Below are positions 54,203 to 62,643 of a DNA stretch of 64,000 nt, in pieces (position 1 is the stretch's first letter; every line of letters starts with the position of its first letter). The stretch is from Blastococcus sp. CT_GayMR16 (GTDB lineage Bacteria; Actinomycetota; Actinomycetes; Mycobacteriales; Geodermatophilaceae). The notes beneath the pieces were generated by a model. It searched no databases. It was not told the DNA's origin and saw nothing but the letters and a program-made list of their open reading frames with translations. The position numbers and the translations under genes were made by a program. The stretch spans positions 248,001 through 312,000 of the forward strand of contig NZ_SPQK01000001.1 of the NCBI RefSeq assembly GCF_004570875.1. The letters run 5' to 3'.

Positions 54203-54276
54203 TCGGGGTGACAGGATTTGAACCTGCGGCCCCCTGCTCCCAAAGCAGGTGCGCTACCAAGCTGCGCCACACCCCG
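54203..54276 (-). tRNA. tRNA-Pro (UGG)
   Basis: A 74-nt tRNA. The acceptor is CGGGGTG/CACCCCG with discriminator A, the anticodon loop TTTGGGA gives anticodon UGG, and the T arm is CGCAGGTTCAAATCCTGT. CCA is not encoded. It lies upstream of tig and is transcribed in the same direction. Confidence 0.95.
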
Positions 54277-54382
54277 TGGCGGACCGAGTCTAGGTGCGCC
54301 GCGCGACGGACCGCGCCAGAGGCCAGGAAGGGCGGCTGCGTAGGAGCAGATGCAGGCGCCCGTTACGCTGTCCGGGCACCTC

Positions 54383-54456
54383 GCGGGTGTAGCTCAATGG
54401 TAGAGCCCCAGCCTTCCAAGCTGGCCATGCCGGTTCGATCCCGGTCACCCGCTCCA
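54383..54456 (+). tRNA. tRNA-Gly (UCC)
   Basis: A 74-nt tRNA including encoded CCA. The acceptor is GCGGGTG/CACCCGC with discriminator T, the anticodon loop CTTCCAA gives UCC, and the T loop is TTCGATC. A TACGCT box lies at 54364-54369. Its 3' end faces the end of the TerD-FtsK operon, a common place for islands to integrate; no integrase or second att copy was found. Confidence 0.95.
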
Positions 54457-54520
54457 CGCATGACCGCAGTTCCGATGGCGCTCAAGACACTCCCCTGGCG
54501 ATCGACGCGCCCCGCATGGC

Positions 54521-54790
54521 TCAGGTGCGCAAGAACGTCTCGAGCTGACCTGCTTTGGTCGTGAGGAAGCGACTCGACTCCTGCGCCGAATTGGTGAACC
54601 GACTGATCGCCGATTCCATCTCGGCGAGTTGGCTCTCGAACTTGCGGCGGGCCGGGTCGTCCCAGCGCGCTGAGTTCAGCGCCGACTTGACCCGTTTGAT
54701 CGACGACGAGATGTCGTTCTGCGCTCGCTGGATCTCGCTCGCCAGTCGACGCAGGTCGGCTGGGTCCGTGTTCGCTCCGCCACCGGGCAT
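54521..54790 (-). CDS. WXG100-like protein (WDD variant)
   Basis: An 89-residue protein of two predicted helices around a central turn. The turn reads SARWDDPARRKFESQLAEME, with Trp43-Asp44-Asp45 in the place of the Trp-x-Gly of WXG100/EsxA proteins and a conserved phenylalanine after it. Length and hairpin fold fit type VII substrates. No C-terminal YxxxD/E export signal is evident. It is the last gene of the TerD-FtsK operon, 24 bp after the previous one. Confidence 0.75.
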   Translation of the reverse strand: MPGGGANTDPADLRRLASEIQRAQNDISSSIKRVKSALNSARWDDPARRKFESQLAEMESAISRFTNSAQESSRFLTTKAGQLETFLRT

Positions 54791-54814
54791 GGTCTTCTCG
54801 TCCTCCGTTGTGTC

Positions 54815-55033
54815 CTAGTTCTCCAGCAGCCGGGTGGCTCTGTCGATCTGCTCGCCGAGGTCCACCAGTGCGTGGGCGAAGGCCCGATCTTGCGCGTCGA
54901 GCGGCTCGAGGTAGCGCGACTCGACGACACGTGCGGCGGCATCTCGCCATGCCTGACCCATCCGGGCCTGTGTCTGCCGTCGGTCGTTCGAGGCACGGTC
55001 GTGAGCAGCCACCGCTGCGGACATGCTGGTCAT
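54815..55033 (-). CDS. Small helical protein of the TerD-FtsK operon
   Basis: A 72-residue protein, mostly alpha-helical and charged (QARMGQAWRDAAARVVESRY then DLGEQIDRATRLLEN). No family recognised. Its size and helical content could fit a WXG100 partner or a small adaptor. Start overlaps the preceding stop by 4 bp. It ends in TAG. Confidence 0.7.
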   Translation of the reverse strand: MTSMSAAVAAHDRASNDRRQTQARMGQAWRDAAARVVESRYLEPLDAQDRAFAHALVDLGEQIDRATRLLEN

Positions 55034-55395
55034 GACGGTTGTCCCATCCGGCCGGCGGACGCGTCATCGTCCAGGGCAGCCAGGGTGGCGACGAGCAGGG
55101 CCACCATGCCGTCGTAGGTTCCTCCGCCGAGCTCCATGAGCCCTCGGGCGTCCGCCTGGATGACCAGCTCGTACACACGGGCGATGGTGCCGTCATCGGG
55201 CAACCGCGAGCCCGCAGGGGTGCCGGTTCCACCACTCGACGGCTCGTGTTCCACGAGCCGGTCGACGAGGAATTCCAGAACCGCTGTCGGCGGTTCGGCC
55301 GCGAGGCCCAGCAGTGCCCGCAGGACCTCATGATCTGAGCCGCGGCGCATCGTCGTCACGGCCTCGTCGACCCGTGCGGGGAGACTGCTAGCCAC
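55030..55395 (-). CDS. Unknown protein of the TerD-FtsK operon
   Basis: A 121-residue protein starting at GTG 55395. It is largely helical (DEAVTTMRRGSDHEVLRALLG, then LEFLVDRLVEHEP and GTYDGMVALLVATLAALDDD) with no cysteine motif, signal peptide or membrane helix. No family recognised. It overlaps the upstream gene by 8 bp and the downstream one by 4 bp, so it is surely part of the same translation unit. Confidence 0.72.
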   Translation of the reverse strand: MASSLPARVDEAVTTMRRGSDHEVLRALLGLAAEPPTAVLEFLVDRLVEHEPSSGGTGTPAGSRLPDDGTIARVYELVIQADARGLMELGGGTYDGMVALLVATLAALDDDASAGRMGQPS

Positions 55396-56155
55396 GGAGA
55401 TGCTTACGAACGTGGGCAACGGTCGCACCCATCTGGTCGAAGCGCAGAGCACTGCCCACCTGGCCGGCCATCACCTGACCGAAGCCGGGCGATCGGACCA
55501 TCTTGATGCCCTGCGCGATCAAGTCGTCGACACCCGGCGCGTCCAGGTTGGGGTTGATCTGCCCGACGCCCTGCATGAGCAAGGGCAGGGCCAGCGCCTT
55601 CGCGATCTCCTTCCCGGCTGTCTTGGCGATCATTCCCGCGACCTCGCGCTGGCGGCTCCCGCCGCCCCCGCCTCCGCCGCCGCTCGAGCCAGCCGAACCA
55701 GACCCACCCGAACCGCCGCCGCCGGAACCCCCGCTTCCGCCGTCGGCGTATGCGGAGAGCTCCCTGCCCTTGCGGTCGAGATGGCTGCGACCGTTCTGCA
55801 CGAGGCTGTGGACGACCGCGGTGTGCTTGGACTTCACCACCTGGTACCGCGTCGCTGCGGCCTCGATCTGGCGCATCGCCTGCTGAGCCGCATCGAGGCG
55901 CGTCCTGGCCCGCCGAACAGCGGCGTGGAGCTGGGAACAGTCAGCGTTCTCCTTGGCCTGGCAGGACCGGAGAGCGCCCTCGGCGGCGTCCAGTTCCCCG
56001 CGGCGTCGTCGCTGCTCCGACGTGACGTGTCCGCGCGCTGCCCGAAGGGCGCTCTCGGCCTGCGCCAGGACCGCCTCCTCGGCGACCCCGTAGCGGACGA
56101 GGGCTCGGGCGACCTCCTCGATGACAGCAGGATCGACCCTGGCAGCGCCACTCAT
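55388..56155 (-). CDS. Coiled-coil protein with Gly-Ser linker (TerD-FtsK operon)
   Basis: A 255-residue protein. Residues about 10-125 form a charged helical/coiled-coil region (EVARALVRYGVAEEAVLAQA and ARTRLDAAQQAMRQIEAAA). A pure Gly-Ser linker spans about 139-167. The last 85 residues are a second domain (EVAGMIAKTAGKEIAKALAL, then VGSALRFDQMGATVAHVRKH). It may be a structural arm or secretion substrate. Start ATG overlaps the FtsK stop in ATGA; stop TAG. No family recognised. Confidence 0.75.
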   Translation of the reverse strand: MSGAARVDPAVIEEVARALVRYGVAEEAVLAQAESALRAARGHVTSEQRRRRGELDAAEGALRSCQAKENADCSQLHAAVRRARTRLDAAQQAMRQIEAAATRYQVVKSKHTAVVHSLVQNGRSHLDRKGRELSAYADGGSGGSGGGGSGGSGSAGSSGGGGGGGGSRQREVAGMIAKTAGKEIAKALALPLLMQGVGQINPNLDAPGVDDLIAQGIKMVRSPGFGQVMAGQVGSALRFDQMGATVAHVRKHLRG

Positions 56156-59100
56156 CGCCGTCCCTGTCCGAGCAGCTCGGCGGCCCACGCAGGCTGAGGA
56201 CTCGAGAACACGCGCAGGCGGTGCCGCTTGCCCTGGTCATGGTCATCGAAGACCGCCTGACCGGGGTGCAGCGTTGCCGCGTCGTCGGTGTCGATCAACG
56301 CGAGCGAGTCCTCGCGGCTCATCGGCCCGCAGAGACGGAGCGAGAACTCGCGGAGCACGTCGTAGGACATCCGGCGATCGACCGAGGCCTTCTTGTCGAT
56401 CCACGCAATGACGTGCACTCCCACCTCGGGGCCGTCCCGGACGATCTTCTTCAGCAGCCCGGACTCGGACTGGTCGTCGTAGTCGACGTTGGCGTCGAAC
56501 TCCCGTGCCCGGTGCATGCCGTGGATGGCGACGACGACAGGGACTGCGGTGTAGTCGTGCGCCTGTAGCCGTGCCTCGACGATCTCGGCCACGCCGGCCA
56601 AGCGCGCCTTGGCGTCCCGCCGGCGCGAGACCATCGTGGTCGGGACATTGGACAGCGCCTCCAGCGCCGCACCGTCGTCTTCTTCCGCGCCGCCGAAGTC
56701 CAGGACCTCGACGTGCGTGCCAGCTCTTCCGAGGACGCCGACGCTGACGAGCAACGCGCCGGGTCCCTCGGTGATGACCAAGAGATTCGCCCCCGGCTCC
56801 CGCCTCAGATCCGCGCGGACGGGCCCGGCCAGCGTCATCGGCGTGCCCAGCGGCACACTGACGCGCTTGTCGGACGGCGGAACGGTGAACGTCTCGGGGT
56901 CGACCTCGGCGACGTCCGCGCCGCGCTGCCCCTCGAACACCACGGGAAAACTGCGATGGCCCAGCCGGTCAGCCTGTTCGCGCAGGTGGTCCAGGACCCA
57001 TGCTCGATCTTCGGGATCCCAGTACGTGGACTGGAAACGCTGGTTCGCGTCCTTCAGGCCGCCCTTGGTGTTCAAGATGGCCTCCCCTGGCCGCTGGAGC
57101 AGCTTCGCGTCGGCGTTGTCCTCGCTGAGGAGTAGTCGAGAGTCCGCGTCGGCCGACTGCAGCACCACCCGGGTGGGGATCAGGTTCGGCAGATGGCGAC
57201 CGAGGGCAGGCATCCCGGCGATCGTCTGCGACGCCAGGATCACGTGGACGCCGAACGCACGCCCAGTGCGCAGCACCCGCTCGAGCAGTTCGGCGGCGCG
57301 GCCACCAAGCCTGTCATCGCGATCGAACATCACCTGGAACTCGTCGATGACGAGGACGACGCGCGGCAGCGACCTCCCGGTGCGGCGCCGGAAGTGGCCG
57401 ATGTTCGTCTCCTCGCCGCTGCCCGCCTCCCGGAAGAGCTGGCCGCGGCGGACGATCTCATCGGCCAGGCTCTCCAGGACGGAGACGCCGAACTCGCGCT
57501 CCGACTCGATGGCGACCACCTTGGCCTGTGGCAGGTGGTACGTGGCGTACTGCTTGAACTCGACGCCCTCCTTGAAGTCCACGAGATACAAGGACAGCTC
57601 GTCGGGCCCGTACTGCTGGGTCAGGCTCATGATCAGGGCGTGGAGCAGGATGGACTTCCCGGAGCCGGGCCGGCCACCGATCAGCACGCTCGACGCGGTC
57701 TGCGAATCGAGACGAATCCGAGCGGTGTCGGCGGCACCCAGCCGGCCCACGATGGCGGTGATCTCGTCGTGGCTAGAGCCCTGCCACCACGTCGACGGGT
57801 CGTACGCCGCAGCGATCGGCTCCCGTTGGCGGGTTCCGCGTGCCACGTCCCGGTTCATGGACGAGGTCGCGAGCTCAGAGACGCGATCGGGGTCCACCCG
57901 GACGTCGGACGCCAGCCGCAAGCCCCGCTCGATGTGCGCGATCAGGCTGCTGGCCACCTCCGGTGCCGGTGCCGGTGCCGCCTCGAACGACCAGTGCGCC
58001 GCCATGTCGGCGAAGACGCCGGAGGTACCGCGCAACGCCAGCTCCGCGCGTGGATCTGCCCCCAGACTTCGCAGAACCAGCTGGGGGTTGAAGTCGGTCC
58101 GACTCAGCCAGGGGACCTCCTGGGAGACGCGGTTCGCGTAGTCGCTGGCGACTCCGGAATGGACGATCACGCAGAAGACTCCGCACCGACGGCCCGTCGA
58201 GAGGATCTTCTGGAAGCGGTCGAACTGTTCCTTGTCGTACTCGTTGTCCCGGCTGAATCCGCTCGGGTAGTCGTAGAGGACGAGGAGCCGGTAGGGCTCT
58301 GACACATCACCGGATGCCAGGTTGTAGGCGGTCAGCGAGTCGTACGACCCTTGCAGGTACTTCTGCGTGACGAAGGTGATGTGCTCCTCGATCTCGACGA
58401 GCAACTGCGCCAGTTCCGCGGAGGTCGTGCGCACCTTCTGGCCGATCACCTTCTCGGCGGCGTCACCGAGGCCGTACAGGAACTTGGCGGACTCGCCGAG
58501 CCGGTCGGGGTCGAAGACGTCGAGCTTCACCTGTCCAGGCGGCAGCGCGCTCAGGAGCGACAGCGCGGTGGCTTCCGCGACCTGGGGCATCGCCGTCACG
58601 AAGCCACCGGTCTCGTCGAGGTCGAGGACGATCGGGATCCGCGGACGGCTGGGCAGGTCGACCGAATGGTGCCGGCGGCCGTTGGGGGTAGCGGGGCGTT
58701 CCGTGGAGAAGGTCAGCCTCTGCGCCCGGGCGAAGCCCACCGTGATCTTGGTCGGCCCCAGACCGCGGGTGAAGTTGCCGCCCTCTGCGATTGGCGCGGT
58801 GAAGGGACCGATCGGTGCGGGCGGGAGCGCGATGTCCGCCCACCGCTGGACGGCCTCGTTGGCTGCGGCGCTCCCGCGCCCGGAGCCGCGATCGTTCATC
58901 GTGTCCCAGGCGGCCTGGCGCAAGCTCATCGTCACGCTGGGCAGCTCCTGGACCAGTTCCGTGTACTGCCTGGCCATGGAGAACCGGTAGTTGCGCCGTC
59001 CGTCCGACGTGAGTTTCACCGTGTGCGCGTCCAGCTCGTCGATCACCGCGCGGGCGCGCGAGATCCACGCAGCCGGCGACGTAGGGGGCGCGGTCAGCGA

Positions 59101-60123
59101 GTACGGCTCGTTTCCTCTGTCCGCCGGCGGCGGGTTCTTGGGAAAGCGGCTGATCCACGCGGACCGCAGGTTCTGGTGCCAGGCATCCAGTTCCCGCACC
59201 TCGTCCGAGATGCTGGGCAGGGCGGACTGGAAGCCGCGCGCAGCGGCAGCGATCATGTCGGCGAGCACCTGGACGTCCGTGAGCGCCGCGGTACGAACGG
59301 CGTCCCACGTGGCACTGGCCGTCACGAGCGCGGGCTTCGCGTCAGCGGTCCTGCCTCCCGTGCGCCTCGACGGCGGCGATGCCGGACGTGCTGGTGGGCG
59401 TGCTGTCGCAGGCAGCCCAGCGGGCGCCCGGTCGGACGGCTGCTGCAGCTTGCCTGCGGTCGATCGGGTCCGGTGCGCGTAGGAGACGCTCGCTCCGGCT
59501 CCGGGGGATCCCGTGGCGACGGTTGCCGGTGGCGGCGCGGCCGGCTTCGGTGGCGCCTGGGTCTCGGACGGTGTCGGTGCCGCGGACGGCGACTCCTCCG
59601 AGGGGACCGGGTCGTCGACGGTGATGCCGTAGTCCGTAGCGAGGCCGCTGAGACCTGAGTCGTAGCCCTGACTGACTGCGCGCAACTTCCAGCCGCCGTT
59701 GCGGCGGTACACCTCGGCGAGCACGATCGCCGTCTCGTTCCCCTCGCCGACGACGTCGATCTCGTACGCGTCGTCCCCGGTCGCCAGGTCGCGGATGACC
59801 AAGCTGAACTGGTCGTATCGCCGGATGGAACCGGAGTCGACCGAGGCCGCGACGAGGACCTTCTCGACACCGGCGTCCAGACCGGCGAAGGTCAACTCGA
59901 CGGCATCGGCCCCGCCGCCGTCGGGCACGAGTCGGACGGAGCCCGACGGGTGCTGCGGCTGGTTGTAGAAGACGAAGTCGGAATCGGAGCGGGTCTTGCC
60001 GGACGTCCCGAGAACGAGAGCCGACGTGTCGACGCCGCCACGCGGGGAGGTCACCAGCCGAAAGGCCAGCCCAAGCGCGGTGAGACCGGTGTTCTGCCCC
60101 TTGCTGAGTCTGACCGTGCTCAC
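56152..60123 (-). CDS. TerD-FtsK/SpoIIIE fusion protein
   Basis: A 1323-residue soluble protein. Residues 1-170 are a TerD domain (STVRLSKGQNTGLTALGLA, then FVFYNQPQHPSGSVR and WKLRAVSQGYDSGLSGLATD). A Pro-rich linker (171-260) and a helical region follow. Then come three ATPase-like modules: a degenerate one (about 440-680), a canonical FtsK domain with Walker A GGRPGSGKS (816-824) and Walker B VVLVIDE (922-928), and a degenerate one (about 1090-1300) where TEGPGALL replaces the P-loop. This triple design recalls EccC of type VII secretion, but no membrane segment is seen. GTG start at 60123. Confidence 0.88.
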   Translation of the reverse strand: MSTVRLSKGQNTGLTALGLAFRLVTSPRGGVDTSALVLGTSGKTRSDSDFVFYNQPQHPSGSVRLVPDGGGADAVELTFAGLDAGVEKVLVAASVDSGSIRRYDQFSLVIRDLATGDDAYEIDVVGEGNETAIVLAEVYRRNGGWKLRAVSQGYDSGLSGLATDYGITVDDPVPSEESPSAAPTPSETQAPPKPAAPPPATVATGSPGAGASVSYAHRTRSTAGKLQQPSDRAPAGLPATARPPARPASPPSRRTGGRTADAKPALVTASATWDAVRTAALTDVQVLADMIAAAARGFQSALPSISDEVRELDAWHQNLRSAWISRFPKNPPPADRGNEPYSLTAPPTSPAAWISRARAVIDELDAHTVKLTSDGRRNYRFSMARQYTELVQELPSVTMSLRQAAWDTMNDRGSGRGSAAANEAVQRWADIALPPAPIGPFTAPIAEGGNFTRGLGPTKITVGFARAQRLTFSTERPATPNGRRHHSVDLPSRPRIPIVLDLDETGGFVTAMPQVAEATALSLLSALPPGQVKLDVFDPDRLGESAKFLYGLGDAAEKVIGQKVRTTSAELAQLLVEIEEHITFVTQKYLQGSYDSLTAYNLASGDVSEPYRLLVLYDYPSGFSRDNEYDKEQFDRFQKILSTGRRCGVFCVIVHSGVASDYANRVSQEVPWLSRTDFNPQLVLRSLGADPRAELALRGTSGVFADMAAHWSFEAAPAPAPEVASSLIAHIERGLRLASDVRVDPDRVSELATSSMNRDVARGTRQREPIAAAYDPSTWWQGSSHDEITAIVGRLGAADTARIRLDSQTASSVLIGGRPGSGKSILLHALIMSLTQQYGPDELSLYLVDFKEGVEFKQYATYHLPQAKVVAIESEREFGVSVLESLADEIVRRGQLFREAGSGEETNIGHFRRRTGRSLPRVVLVIDEFQVMFDRDDRLGGRAAELLERVLRTGRAFGVHVILASQTIAGMPALGRHLPNLIPTRVVLQSADADSRLLLSEDNADAKLLQRPGEAILNTKGGLKDANQRFQSTYWDPEDRAWVLDHLREQADRLGHRSFPVVFEGQRGADVAEVDPETFTVPPSDKRVSVPLGTPMTLAGPVRADLRREPGANLLVITEGPGALLVSVGVLGRAGTHVEVLDFGGAEEDDGAALEALSNVPTTMVSRRRDAKARLAGVAEIVEARLQAHDYTAVPVVVAIHGMHRAREFDANVDYDDQSESGLLKKIVRDGPEVGVHVIAWIDKKASVDRRMSYDVLREFSLRLCGPMSREDSLALIDTDDAATLHPGQAVFDDHDQGKRHRLRVFSSPQPAWAAELLGQGRR

Positions 60124-60329
60124 GCGCCGCCCTCCGCCGACCAACACCGGCACCTACCCGCCCGCGGACCAGTGGCCACACCAGACACTGGGGTGAGCCA
60201 CGAACGGTCCGACGGCGTCCTCGATCCACCGGGACGGGGGTGACCGTCGATGTCTGGCTCTGCCGGATCCCCGGTCAGCAAAGCGTTCGCCCGTCCGAGG
60301 CGGCGCAACAGGGCAGTCACGGTGGGCGT

Positions 60330-61481
60330 CTACAGGACGCCGTGCGACGACGAGGCCGGTTGCGCTTCTGCCACCACGTACCCGGGGAATGCCGCGCTCA
60401 GGATCGTCGAGTCGTCGTCTTCTATCGACTGTTGAGCGCGGCGGAATCCGTCGAGAAAGGATTGTGGACTCGGGGCGAATTCGGTCCTCATGACATGGGA
60501 GCCCACCTGCGCGAAGCCGTAGGTCCCCGCCTCGTCGAGCACGATCAGCGCGACCATCTCAGGATCGAAGGGCACCTTGACGGTCGACGCTGCCGCATAT
60601 ATCTGACTGCCGATGGCGCGCGCACGCCTGCGGGCACCCTCAAAGGCCTCGTACAGGGCGGAGAAATCTCGCTCCTTCTCCGTGGCGAGTTTCGCGAAGT
60701 GGGCGATGGAGATCTCGTGCTGGGGGCGGACTTCCGCCATCTGTCGCGCCTGGAGGACGACGTGCGCCACCTGCGCGGCCTCGTCGACGTGCTGCCCGAT
60801 GGCTTGACACGCCTGCCCGTACTGCAGCATCAGATTCCGGACGAGCGCGACCTCTTCGGGGTCCGGCACCGGCGGCGCCGGATCTGTCGGCGCCTGGATC
60901 GGCGTCGGCACCCCGTCCTGCTGCGTGTCCGACGATGGTGCCGACGGAGGGGCCGTGGTCGATTCGGCGATCTCGATCCCGTAGTCGGTCGCCAAGCCGG
61001 CGAGTCCCGAGTCGTAGCCCTGGCTCACCGCGCGCAGCTTCCACGCCCCGTTCCGCCGATAGAGCTCGGCCAGGACGAGCGCCGACTCGTCGCCCTCGCC
61101 GGCCACGTCGACCTCGTAGGCGTCGGCGCCGGTCACGAGATCACGGACGAGCAGCTTCGCGTGTGAATAGCCACGGATCGAGCCCGTATCCACGGACACC
61201 GTGATCAGGACGCGGTCCACTCCGGCATCGAGTCCACCGCACGTGACCTGGATACCGTCGACCCCAGTGACGGCATCGGCCCCGAGATGCCGAACGGAGC
61301 CGGATGGATGAGCGGGCTGGTTGTAGAAGACGAAGTCCGACTCCTGCCGGATCTTTCCGTTCTGCCCCAGGACGAGCGCGGACGTGTCGATGCCACCCGC
61401 GGGTGTGGTCATGAGGAAGAAGGCCAGGTCGGCGCTCGACAGAGTCGTGTTCTGCCCTTTGCTCAGCCGTACAGCGCCCAC
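60330..61481 (-). CDS. TerD family protein with helical C-terminal domain
   Basis: A 383-residue protein. Its first 170 residues (VRLSKGQNTTLSSADLAFF, FVFYNQPAHPSGSVR, WKLRAVSQGYDSGLAGLATD) are a close paralogue of the TerD domain of the FtsK fusion. A Pro-rich linker leads into a helical C-terminal domain (EEVALVRNLMLQYGQACQAIG onward) unlike any TerD protein I know. GTG at 61481 was chosen because the TerD domain starts there; an ATG 102 bp further upstream is possible. Stop is TAG. It lies 206 bp before the fusion gene on the same strand. Confidence 0.85.
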   Translation of the reverse strand: MGAVRLSKGQNTTLSSADLAFFLMTTPAGGIDTSALVLGQNGKIRQESDFVFYNQPAHPSGSVRHLGADAVTGVDGIQVTCGGLDAGVDRVLITVSVDTGSIRGYSHAKLLVRDLVTGADAYEVDVAGEGDESALVLAELYRRNGAWKLRAVSQGYDSGLAGLATDYGIEIAESTTAPPSAPSSDTQQDGVPTPIQAPTDPAPPVPDPEEVALVRNLMLQYGQACQAIGQHVDEAAQVAHVVLQARQMAEVRPQHEISIAHFAKLATEKERDFSALYEAFEGARRRARAIGSQIYAAASTVKVPFDPEMVALIVLDEAGTYGFAQVGSHVMRTEFAPSPQSFLDGFRRAQQSIEDDDSTILSAAFPGYVVAEAQPASSSHGVL

Positions 61482-61806
61482 CCGTGCCCCCGCCAGACGA
61501 TGGCCTCCGCTCAGTGGGCAGATGATGTCAGGCGCCTGCACCACGACCAAGTAGGGGATCGCCCCGACTACAGCCGAGTCCATGCGAAGGGGTCGGCCCG
61601 CCTGATCCGCCTGGGCGGTGTCGAGACGGCTTCGGGCTGGCGGAGACCCTCTCGGCGCCGGACGCCGCGTGAGCACTCAGGAACAGCCCGGCACCGACAC
61701 CCGGAGTGCTGCCTCCCCGAGGAGATACAGGTTCGACCGGCTGTATCCCGAGAACGGCGAGCGGGATCGTTTCTCCGACACATCCGCCTGGGGGAAGCCG
61801 GCCGTC
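61482..61806. other. Divergent intergenic region, TerD gene / holin-like gene
   Basis: About 325 bp between the divergent TerD gene and the holin-like gene, with no convincing gene. Promoters for both probably lie here. Confidence 0.4.
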
Positions 61807-62187
61807 ATGTCCGTCCAGAGCCTGTTCTCACGCGCATTCCTGATCGCAACGCTGGAACGGGCGATCCGCTCGTTCGCCGCGTCGCTCGCCTCGCTCCTGA
61901 CCGCCGCAGGCACCGGGCTTCTCGACACCTCGTGGTTCGAGAAGCTCTCGGTCGCAGGGATGGCCTCGCTGGTCACCATCCTGTTCGCGGTCGCCGGTGG
62001 CACCCTCGGCAAGGGCGACGGGCCCTCCTTCATCGGCGAGGAGCGGCTGAAGGGCGAAGCCCCAGCCGCGCCGGCGCCGGCGATCCCGGTTCAGCGGACC
62101 ACGACCGACGAGGCCCCGGCCGTTCCGCAGCCGACCGTTCCGGAGCAGGCCCCTCCGGAACCGACTGCCGTGCGGACCGGGTACTGA
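61807..62187 (+). CDS. Holin-like membrane protein (r1t-type)
   Basis: A 126-residue protein. SLFSRAFLIATLERAIRSFA leads into two hydrophobic segments (ASLLTAAGTGLLDTSWF and SVAGMASLVTILFAVAGGTLG), then a Pro/Ala-rich tail. This order matches r1t-like phage holins used by actinophages. ATG at 61807. No lysin or other phage gene is nearby, so it may be a domesticated holin. Divergent from the TerD operon. Confidence 0.7.
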   Translation: MSVQSLFSRAFLIATLERAIRSFAASLASLLTAAGTGLLDTSWFEKLSVAGMASLVTILFAVAGGTLGKGDGPSFIGEERLKGEAPAAPAPAIPVQRTTTDEAPAVPQPTVPEQAPPEPTAVRTGY

Positions 62188-62193
62188 GCGCGC

Positions 62194-62574
62194 TCAGTCC
62201 TGCTGGATCACCGAGAAGACGTTGCCCGCCGGGTCGGTGAACCAGGCGATCAACGGCCCGCCGGCCCGCATGATGCCCTTCTCGTCGGTCGGCGGGTTCT
62301 CGTACTGCTGGAACGTGATGCCGCGGCCGATCAACTCGTCGACCGCCTTCTCGACGTCGGCGACCGGGAAGTTCAGCACCGTGAACGTCGCCGGCACGTG
62401 GTCGTCCTTCGCGTAGACGAGGACGTCCGTGCCGCCGCCGAGCTTCAGCCGGAGAAGGCCGCCCATCTCGGGCACAGCGGAGACCTGGAGCCCCAGCGTC
62501 TGCTCGTAAAAATTGCGGGCACGGTCCAGGTCGTCCACGGAGAAACCACTGAATGCCGGGCTGTCGGTGAGCAC
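62194..62574 (-). CDS. VOC family (glyoxalase/bleomycin-resistance fold) protein
   Basis: A 126-residue VOC protein. [25 protein letters not shown] opens the first beta-alpha-beta unit and [21 protein letters not shown] closes the second. The glutamate and histidine metal ligands of true glyoxalase I are not all present. It lies 6 bp from the holin-like stop on the opposite strand. Function unknown. Confidence 0.88.
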   Translation of the reverse strand: MLTDSPAFSGFSVDDLDRARNFYEQTLGLQVSAVPEMGGLLRLKLGGGTDVLVYAKDDHVPATFTVLNFPVADVEKAVDELIGRGITFQQYENPPTDEKGIMRAGGPLIAWFTDPAGNVFSVIQQD

Positions 62575-62643
62575 GGAGATCCCCTCTCGATCGGTCCTGG
62601 TGGTGACCGCGCGGGTGCCCCGAACTCATCGGCGGACGGCGGC

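Noticed and set aside
60120-60320. Possible 66-codon gene between the two TerD genes
   Set aside because: Its sequence is low-information and unlike any family. The 4-bp overlap with the next start can arise by chance, so it is listed only as a low-interest finding.
9381-62574. In-window selenoprotein with in-frame TAG
   Set aside because: No gene shows a conserved domain interrupted by an internal TAG. The TAG codons noted are at natural protein ends.
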